In this document: positions 53,701-61,700 of the stretch, piece after piece | Position numbering within the stretch: the first letter of the stretch is position 1 | Layout: each line of letters starts with the position of its first letter | Source of the DNA: Antedon mediterranea | Lineage: Eukaryota; Echinodermata; Crinoidea; Comatulida; Antedonidae | Direction: 5' to 3' | Length of the DNA stretch: 64,000 nucleotides | Assembly (NCBI RefSeq): GCF_964355755.1 | Contig: NC_092671.1 | Span: 5,407,001 to 5,471,000, forward strand | Notes under the pieces: generated by a model | What the model saw: the letters and a program-made list of their open reading frames with translations, nothing else | Told to the model about the DNA's origin: nothing | Database searches by the model: none | Program-made: the position numbers and the translations under genes

Positions 53701-54731
53701 GTCGCCTGTCGTAGAAATGACTTGGTTTTTTCATTCCCGTGCGTTTGGTTTTTATCTGTTACAATGATATATTCAAGTGATACTTGTTTATTAATCTCCT
53801 TTTGAACTTATAATTGGCATAGAGTTATTTGTTTATGGCCGACGTCTGTCGTGAACGACAATGTCAATTAGTTTTACATCCATCTGAATGTTATAGATGA
53901 AACTAAGCCAGGATATAAACCTAGACTAAATAATACCCGGATCCCCAAACGTCTATATAGTATTTATAGTTGTGTCAGAAGAAAGAAAGAAAGAAAGAAA
54001 GGTGGGTCATATAGGCTATATAGCTTGTAACCCACCCATCAAGCAAGTATATACAACTGGCGGTACATGTAGGCCTAAGCGTAAAGATTTTGTTTTATGT
54101 TCAGTTGTTTCATTCGAAAGAACGTAGAAAAAATCTGTGGAAACAGTCATATTTCTCTATAAAGCTCTGTCTACACTATCAAACTAGTTTGCCCAATTAT
54201 GGTAGTGGCATGCCCAAATATACTACTGATGACATCATCATGTTCATATATGGGCAAATCACTTTTTTTTTGTCACATAAAATTTGATAGGTGGTAGGTA
54301 GGTGTAGGTGTCTACCTTGTAGTAACCAGGCCTTCGTTTGATACCCTTCTTCACGTGATCTCGGTACACTCTCTGGGCAATGATTTCTTTAGTAGTAAGA
54401 AGGAATGATACTGGTGCCTCCTCCTCATCGTACTCTTCATCGGAATCCCAATGATGGTCCAACATCTGCCAAAAAAAAGCATGTCCATAAGGAATATAAG
54501 AACAGGGAAGAGTGAAAGTAATTGTAATTTCACTTTTCCCTGATAATAATAATAATGTTTAATGAATAGATATAAAACACAACACAATAGTATTAATGCC
54601 CACTCGACTCGGACCCAACAATGTATTGCGTTTTAAATACTAATTTATATTCATTTAAATATCTGTTTTCATATTCATAATTCTTGTTCTATATTTTTTC
54701 CGTAAGCGTAGTAACCTACCTTGTGCTCCAT
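50610..54731 (-). CDS. Coiled-coil-rich protein of unknown function, eleven coding exons
   Basis: I do not recognise this family. Exons, minus strand in reading order: 54731-54720, 54465-54316, 53755-53625, 53280-53163, 53003-52833, 52557-52450, 52076-51966, 51739-51596, 51255-51173, 51059-50888, 50726-50610. They sum to 1317 nt (438 aa), every intron is GT-AG, most donors read GTAAGT/GTAAGA, and all phases agree, so the gene is real. It starts MEHKMLDHHWDSDEEYDEEE, an acidic head, then KEIIAQRVYRDHVKKGIKRR, followed by long Glu/Lys/Arg-rich helical stretches (EKKQRNMTLAAVDDAVDKEK; ERERRVALMNAMIDDDR; EENEKRRRLAEARAYASGKK). The C-terminus is LTEQDLKLRQQRMKSRRQS. No signal peptide or membrane segment. 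A cytoskeletal or ciliary role is possible but is only a guess from composition and a partial RFX-like site upstream. The exact C-terminus is uncertain (see finding). Confidence 0.85.
50888..51059 (-). CDS. Coiled-coil gene exon 10
   Basis: QSIQWADHECALERTRRILE, ADREAKAGGMDYEKERIKDA, MQSIQENMIIEKFHGHR. The donor GTAAGA follows CAT-AGA. Reading through it gives a less plausible Asn/Lys-rich tail to a stop at 50801, which I treat as intron. Confidence 0.8.
51173..51255 (-). CDS. Coiled-coil gene exon 9
   Basis: QNETQKEAVTTRESEMRHDD then VMYKMIR, ending in phase 2. Acceptor TTTTGCAG, donor GTAAGT. Confidence 0.85.
51596..51739 (-). CDS. Coiled-coil gene exon 8
   Basis: 48 codons, EENEKRRRLAEARAYASGKK then QMDNVSVKSMQLKVLSHEEL and MRLFAGVV. 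Acceptor TTTCAG, donor GTAAGT, phase 0. Confidence 0.88.
51779..51945 (+). repeat. Minisatellite, about 44-bp unit, four copies
   Basis: The unit ACGCGTTTCCCTTTCAGACA then AACGCATTATTATTAA recurs at about 51780, 51827, 51867 and 51910 with small changes. It lies in an intron of the coiled-coil gene. Confidence 0.85.
51966..52076 (-). CDS. Coiled-coil gene exon 7
   Basis: 37 codons, VVKVEEENALDELYREMKDE then LVLHFKRSTTALESLML. Acceptor ACTATTAAG is poor; donor GTAAGT is strong. Phase 0. Confidence 0.82.
52450..52557 (-). CDS. Coiled-coil gene exon 6
   Basis: 36 codons, TSNDKEFRFYMKCLAHVNNV then WVQIQNELDSAMGDLE. Acceptor ATTGTGCAG, donor GTAAGT, phase 0. Confidence 0.88.
52833..53003 (-). 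CDS. Coiled-coil gene exon 5
   Basis: 57 codons: ECEKKLVDSIMRGCENNLDY, SLSVLTRKAKDAQLGCTLED, ERERRVALMNAMIDDDR. Acceptor ATTACCAG, donor GTAAGA, phase 0 on both sides. Confidence 0.88.
53163..53280 (-). CDS. Coiled-coil gene exon 4
   Basis: AVDKEKARRLREGRNRYLGA then KNMLLKINKELGRVIGFNI. Acceptor TTTTACAG, donor GTAAGT, phase 2 in, 0 out. Confidence 0.88.
53625..53755 (-). CDS. Coiled-coil gene exon 3
   Basis: 131 nt from acceptor ATTGTAACAG to donor GTAAGT, no in-frame stop: IKTKRTGMKKPSHFYDRRHW, DVNNEQQCCLEKKQRNMTLA, AVD. Found because exon 2 ends in phase 0 and exon 4 needs phase 2; this exon supplies exactly that. Acceptor is weak in pyrimidines. Confidence 0.75.
53980..54000. repeat. 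GAAA microsatellite
   Basis: About five tandem GAAA units in an intron of the coiled-coil gene. No function inferred. Confidence 0.8.
54163..54290. mobile_element. 155-bp foldback element, copy 7
   Basis: AGCTCTGTCTACACTATCAA with TAA on its left; internal CCCAAATATACTACTGAT-type units; the right end TCACATAAAATTTGATAG is truncated. It sits just inside the intron after exon 2 of the coiled-coil gene. Confidence 0.75.
54316..54465 (-). CDS. Coiled-coil gene exon 2
   Basis: 50 codons, acidic MLDHHWDSDEEYDEEEAPVS then basic RDHVKKGIKRRPGYYK. Acceptor TTTTGGCAG, donor GTAGAC. A foldback element lies only about 25 bp downstream in the intron. Confidence 0.85.
54720..54731 (-). CDS. Coiled-coil gene exon 1 (ATG and 3 more codons)
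   Basis: ATG-GAG-CAC-AAG followed by donor GTAGGT. Phase 0, joined to ATG-TTG-GAC of exon 2. If this exon is wrong, translation could begin at that second ATG (54465). Confidence 0.6.
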
Positions 54732-55610
54732 GATAATTGTTAGATATCTTTAAATTTATAACAAAGACGGAAACAGTATGTGTTTATGTTTACTTTTGTG
54801 TGTGTATGTTTACTTGTTGTGTCATCAGTCGCTATGTCCTGTGTTGTTGCTATGACGTGTGCGTTCAATTCCGAAATGCGTACATAGCAATGCATCCGGT
54901 TTAAATACGCGGGCATCTCTATCTCTAACGTGCGCAATAACGTCATGACAACATTGACGACGTCATGCGCGAACCAAACTTTATTCGGCGCGCTATGCTA
55001 GATTTTGGTTTGAATCCTTATTTTTATTTTAGCCTTTTATGTTTATTTCTGTTTTACTTTACATTTTATAAATATTTACATAAACAAACATTTTCTTTTT
55101 TTATTTAACTTTCGCTTCCGATTCCTCGCGTTAATATTTTATTTGGGCGGAATTACATCAGACTATGACATCTAAAAAGTTGAAGAGTTGAAAATATTAG
55201 AAAACAATAATATAGGATATTTGATTGTTCGTCTACTGTACTGAGATAACAAATAACTACAATATTGTTACAGTTAACTTGTAAAATGTAATAGAACTTA
55301 TAGTCTATAGAAATGAAAGTTTATATTATCCAAATTCCGGTAGCCAAAAGTTATTTCATTTTTTAAAAACATGATGATATAATCTTTCATGATTATATAA
55401 AAACACGAAGAATCATGCGTTACCTTTCAAAACAATTTAAAATTAATATTTAAACTTTATCTTTTCGTAATCCTTCTTCTCATTTTGTAACAAAGTTTCT
55501 GAACCCCAAAACATGTTTAATGTACAGTAGTAGCATAAATTGTAAGATACATCTATCAAATTTAAATAGATTCTCTTAAATTAAATCCACGAAATTGTTG
55601 TGGTATCAGA
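54732..55610. promoter_or_regulatory. Intergenic promoter region between divergent genes
   Basis: The coiled-coil gene (-) and the EMI/EGF gene (+) start 880 bp apart, facing away from each other. The part nearest the coiled-coil gene (about 54840-54990) is clearly richer in GC and holds CRE-like ACGTCA motifs (about 54932 and 54960) and GTTGCTATGAC (54846-54856), resembling half of an RFX X-box. The part near the EGF gene is AT-rich with no recognised element. Confidence 0.4.
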
Positions 55611-55723
55611 ATGCTGCGTTATTTTATCGTAATTGTTGTCATCGTTCTTTCTTTTGGTGATTTACTGTGGGCCGCCCAAGACTGTAACCTACCAGCAGTG
55701 GGTGTTTGCGAGTACGAAGAACC
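55611..55723 (+). CDS. EMI/EGF gene exon 1 (signal peptide, EMI start)
   Basis: Start ATG at 55611 is followed by a hydrophobic signal (YFIVIVVIVLSF), probable cleavage after LLWAA, and the first EMI cysteines. Donor GTGAGT, phase 2. Confidence 0.9.
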
Positions 55724-58700
55724 GTGAGTACTACTTACTTTATTTATTTGGTCAGGTTTACGTGTGACTTTTTGCATTTGCAATGCATTGGTATTATTTA
55801 ATAAACTTGATGCAAGGTACTAGATACAATAGGAAGCCTCTGTGAACACCAGTGTCCAAAGGGAAAATACGGCTTAAATTGTGTAGAAAATTATCAGTGT
55901 AAAAATGGAGCCATCGTCTCGAAGGGCATTTGTAATGTATGAATTGATATTATGTAATAATCTAACTTGATACGAAACGAAAATGCTCGATACAAAAGCA
56001 TTGAAAATAGATAGATAAAACAGTCTGTAGCGTGCAATAAAAATGGTAAATTGGTAACTTCAGTAATTTATTTATTTATTTATCTATATGTGTTATTTGA
56101 CTCATACTGTATCTGTCAGTGCGGGTTTTTCCCCTAAATAAGTGTAGGCCTACACGTGTTTTTACTTCTTTTTTTTCAGTCTGTAGACTTATATAATAAT
56201 TCGAAAAAAACTAACAATATTTCGTATTTATCTGAGAGATTAAAAATGTACTGTAGTCCCTATGTATAGAAAGGAAGGATTGTTGTTTTTACATGTACAC
56301 GACGTATTATTTTACGATTATTTGTCTTGTTTGCAGGGAAGTATTTCCACACATTCGTGCCGTTGTATCTTTGAGACACGGATCTTATAAAGTAGCTTGT
56401 GGCTGGAAGAACTTGAAAACATGTACACGATATAGGTAAGTCCATCCATATAATTATAATACGTTACGAAATGTAATACTGTATAATATTCTCTGGAATT
56501 ACGATAACAAATCTCAGATAGCCCTAGTCCTATGTACAGTATTGTGTTGATCCGATTTGGAAAATATGTTTTTATTTATTGAATGGTAGGCATACATTAT
56601 AAACCGAATCGTACTTATTGTTGGGTTCCTCTTGTGTTATACACTATGGTGCCGTAAGTCTAACGCTTCACCTGCGTCGTTGCCTTTTTCTTTTTATAAT
56701 TTATTTATTATTAATTTGTGTCACAAAATATTTAACGGAATATTGAAATATTACGGTAAACAAAATTGTATCGACAAAAGTATAAATAATGATATTCTTC
56801 GTTCATTATTATTTAGTATTTTAACTAATACTATATTTCTAAATATCCTACTTTAGGCCCATATATTACAATACTTATGCATTACGTCTTGAAATCATCA
56901 CACAGAAGTCATTGAAATGTTGCACCGGTTACAGAAACGACACGGGCCGTTGCATTCGTAAGTTTGAATTCGTTGAATTGGATTGAATTAAGTGTTTTGT
57001 TGTTTCATAAAGATAAATTTATTTACAATTAATAGGGTGTTATCTATTTACTTAATTGATAATCAACTTTTTTTTCTGACACGATGACGTGAATTTTCTT
57101 ACAATTATTTATTTAATTTGATTCTAAAATCTATGACGTGAAAATAAATATGATTAGGCCTATGAGTATTAAATATACAATGTGTAATCACAAATCATTT
57201 ACCAGATCGTCATTAATAAACAAATTGAATTTTATATCTGAATAAAAAAATGAAACAGTATGATCGGTTACATAATATTGTGTAATTTCAAACGTAACGG
57301 TGCCGTTAACATTGTATACATTATAGGTTTAAATCAATAACAATAAAAATGCTGTTTTCTGATTGTAGCACGCCCTCTATATCGTCACATTATTGTTGTT
57401 GTCTTTTCCGTTAAAACGTTACGGGTGATTCACCTGTGTGTGAATTTCAAATAATCTATTCATATTTTAGTCTTCTTATAATTCTTCATTTGGAGACAAT
57501 GAAATGAAACTTATGGTCATATGCTAATTAACAATATTATTCTCATTCTAACTTTAATTGTATGCTCGACAGCGGTATGTGACAGTCCATGTCAACATGG
57601 GGGTGTATGTTCATCTCCCAACAACTGTCAGTGCGAAACAGGCTTCATTGGACCAGCTTGCCAATTCAGTGAGTTCATTTAACATCATTATCTCCAAACT
57701 TAACCTTATATGACGACTTTCTTTTTAGATTCTCCGTGAATTTCTATGAATAAAAAAATGTTCGTTTTGTTGATCATTGTATATTTATATTAATTTTTGT
57801 ATTAGCATGTTTTATTGATTATTATACTTACTAATAATAATGATAATTATCTATCTACCAATAACGTATTGTATAATATTTCCAAGTATTTCCTTGATTA
57901 TATCTTAAACCTGTTTAGTCTAATAACAATCTTATAATGTGTATTTAAAGCAAGTTGTAATTTAACTAACCCGTTGGTCCGTCTGATTTAATTTAATTTT
58001 TTAATCCTAAGAAACAATGAACTCTACAAAATTGTGCGCCTTTCGTCTTCATCGTTATTGATTCTCCATACAGGGTGCACGGACAATACATTCGGTGTGC
58101 AATGTTTGGAGAGCTGTGACTGCCTCAATGGCGGAAGTTGTGATAACATTCTCGGTAAATGCGTATGCCCACCTGGCTACTATAGCATCCGATGTGAGGA
58201 CGTATGTCCGCCTGGAACCTATGGTAAAGATTGTACAAAACTATGTCAATGTCAAAATGGAGCTTCTTGTGACCCAGTCAATGGTCTATGTATCTGTAAA
58301 TCAGGGTTTCGCGGTGAATTCTGCCAGAATCCTTGTAGGACCGGTTACTTCGGGCTACGTTGCGCTAAAGAATGTCGCTGTCAAAATGGCGCTTATTGTA
58401 ACAGCGGTGACGGGTCGTGTGACTGTTCACCAGGGTATAGAGGAAACTTCTGTGAATCTGCCTGTCCATCTACTTTCTACGGTGTAGCATGCTCAAAAAG
58501 GTGCTCGTGTTTGAATGGAGCAGTGTGTGATAATATTGAAGGCACGTGCTATTGTGCACCTGGGTATACAGGTGTCACATGTGCAGATTTATGTCCACGT
58601 GATACATACGGTGATAACTGTGCAAACGAATGTACGTGTCAGAATGGTGACTGTAATCATGTGACAGGTGCGTGTCGATGTTTTACAGGCTGGCAAGGAA

Positions 58701-61700
58701 TTGACTGCAACAGGCCATGCAATGCTGGGACATACGGAGTTAATTGTGAGTCAATTTGTCTTTGCGAAAACGGCGGGGTATGTAACCATGTATCGGGTGC
58801 GTGTCGATGTTCCCCTGGTTGGATTGGTATAGCTTGCAGCGAAAGTTGTGTTGAAGGTCGCTATGGGTATAAGTGTAAAAAACAATGCGTTTGTCAGAAC
58901 GAAGCAGTATGTAACGCAATCGATGGCTCATGTACGTGTACACCTGGCTGGATCGGAAGCCTCTGTGACCAGCAGTGTCCAAAAGGAAAATACGGCCTAA
59001 ATTGTGTAGAGAATTGTCAGTGTAAAAATGGAGCACGTTGCCATCACATCGAAGGGAAATGCACGTGTACACAAGGCTGGCAAGGCGATTTTTGTACCAA
59101 GCCTTGTCCTGTAGGCAGGTATGGTCTCCAATGTTCTTTAGAGTGTGTGTGCCAGAATAATGCTCAATGTGATCACGTTGATGGTACATGTACATGTGCC
59201 CCTGGATGGCGTGGTACACGGTGCTCTATTCCTTGTGGTATAGGTACTTTTGGTTACGAGTGTGATCAGAAATGCCGATGTCTTAATGGGGGATCATGTA
59301 ATCACATTGACGGCAGATGTACATGTGTTGCTGGCTATTTTGGTCCTTCGTGCAATGAAGAATGTCCAGAAGGCTATTTTGGTCTAAATTGTCTGTCTGA
59401 ATGTGAATGTGTAAACAATGCCTTGTGTCATCACCGAAATGGACAATGCGCATGTAAACCAGGCTGGATTGGAAGAACATGTGAGACACCTTGTCAAGGA
59501 GGCCGATTTGGGGATGCCTGCGCATTAAGATGCAAGTGTGGTAATCAAGGTGTTTGTAATCACGTCGACGGGTCTTGTTCTTGTCCCGCTGGCTTCCATG
59601 GTACAAGGTGTACCCTTGTATGTAATGAAGGTTACTATGGCATAGAATGTCTTTACGTGTGTCAATGTCAAAATGGAGCAACCTGTAATCCTGTTGATGG
59701 TAGTTGCCTTTGCTCAGCAGGTTGGCAGGGCACTTTATGCGATGAACCCTGTGCTGAAGGTTTCTATGGTTATCAATGCACACAAAGATGTGCTTGTTTG
59801 AATGGTGGGGTGTGTGACACGGTAGACGGAGCCTGCACATGTCCGCCAGGCTGGAGGAGCTTCTGTGGTGAGCCCTGTGCGGAGGGAACATTCGGCCAAG
59901 GATGTGAAGGACAATGCAGGTGTAAAAATGGAGCAACTTGTTCTAATTTCGATGGACGGTGTACTTGTACTTCTGGTTGGTTTGGCGCATCTTGCGATGC
60001 GGCGTGTGAAGCGGGATTCTTTGGACCTAATTGCAGATCAGAGTGTCAATGCTTGCATGGGGCTACTTGTAGCAGGTTCGACGGTACGTGCGAATGTGCT
60101 GACGGTTATACAGGTGATAAATGTGAACTTCTGTGCCCACAAGGACGTTACGGTAAGAATTGTGAAAGTCGCTGTAGGTGTTATCACAATGCTGATTGTT
60201 CTCCGTTTGATGGTGAGTGTAGTTGCCCTGCAGGATGGAGAGGAGAGCAATGTAGCATTCCTTGCAGCGCTGGATTATTTGGTATTCAATGTTTAGGACG
60301 ATGTCGGTGTCAGAATGGTGCATCTTGTTCAAGATTTGACGGTACGTGCACATGTTCAGATGGTTGGTATGGCGATGCTTGTAACATTGAATGTCCTTCG
60401 GATCGATGGGGTTTTAACTGTCAAGAAAGCTGCTTGTGCGAAAACGATTCGGCTTGTTCACGCTTTGATGGCACGTGTAGTTGTGGATTTGGTTGGTATG
60501 GTAAACACTGTAATTTACCTTGCCCTGATAATAGATTTGGTATTGGATGCACTGGAATATGCCAGTGTAAGAATAACGCAGCATGTTCCAGAATTGACGG
60601 ATCATGTACATGCGGCGCTGGTTACACAGGCAACCACTGTGATATCGCATGCCCTCCTAGTCTTTACGGTATAGACTGCAAGAATACATGTTTATGTCAG
60701 AATGATGGATTGTGCAATAGACTTGATGGTAGTTGCAACTGTCAGCCCGGCTGGGAAGGAGTCTACTGTAGTACAGAATGCAGCTCTGGAAAGTATGGTA
60801 ATAATTGTGAAGGCGTGTGTCTTTGCAGAAATGATGCTCAATGTTCGCATATTGATGGTAGTTGCAGTTGTACTGCTGGGTGGTTTGGTGTAAGATGTGA
60901 TAAACCCTGTAGACAAGGATTATATGGACCTGGTTGTAATTTTAGATGCAAATGTCGTAATGGCGGATCTTGCTCGCGATTTGATGGTGCATGTACTTGT
61001 TCATTGGGGTTTAGTGGTAAAACGTGTGAACAAACTTGTGACGATGGATTTTTTGGAGTTCAATGTCTTCAAACATGTGCTTGCCAAAATAATGCCGAAT
61101 GCTCACAGACTGATGGAACTTGTGTGTGCACAGCTGGCTGGACAGGTGATCTGTGTGATACACCATGTGCTAGTGATAGATGGGGAGAAGACTGTAAAAA
61201 CGAATGTAATTGTCTTAACGAAGCTGTATGTGACCGGTTTACTGGTTCGTGTCATTGTACTCCTGGTTACACTGGAACAATATGCCACACGCCTTGCCCA
61301 TCTGGTCGATATGGTGCGGATTGTGCTTTCGAATGTGCCTGTCAAAATGGTGCCTATTGTTCACGTTTTAATGGAGATTGTACATGTAGAAGTGGTTGGG
61401 CTGGTGACACGTGTGAATACTCATGTCCGCCTGGTTACTATGGAGTCGGATGTTTGAATGAGTGCCGATGCCAAAATGGAGCCACGTGCAACCCAGAGGA
61501 CGGTAGATGCCACTGTGGACCTGGATGGCAAGGTGTTGTGTGCAATTTGGAATGTCCAAACGGATTCTATGGTTTGAAATGTCAATCTCGATGCAAATGT
61601 CTGAATGAAGGAATATGCAACAAACAAGATGGATCGTGCACATGCACTAATGGTTGGAGTGGCGCGATATGTGATGTTGCATGTGGTGCTGATACTTACG

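Noticed and set aside
58034-58073. Extension of the EGF exon upstream (MRLSSSSLLILHT)
   Set aside because: It is intron sequence ending in the acceptor CCATACAG; the preceding exon ends in the matching phase.
59283-59936. 217-codon minus-strand frame and similar plus-frame shadows over the EGF exon
   Set aside because: Periodic frames caused by the tandem EGF repeats; no start context or splice support.
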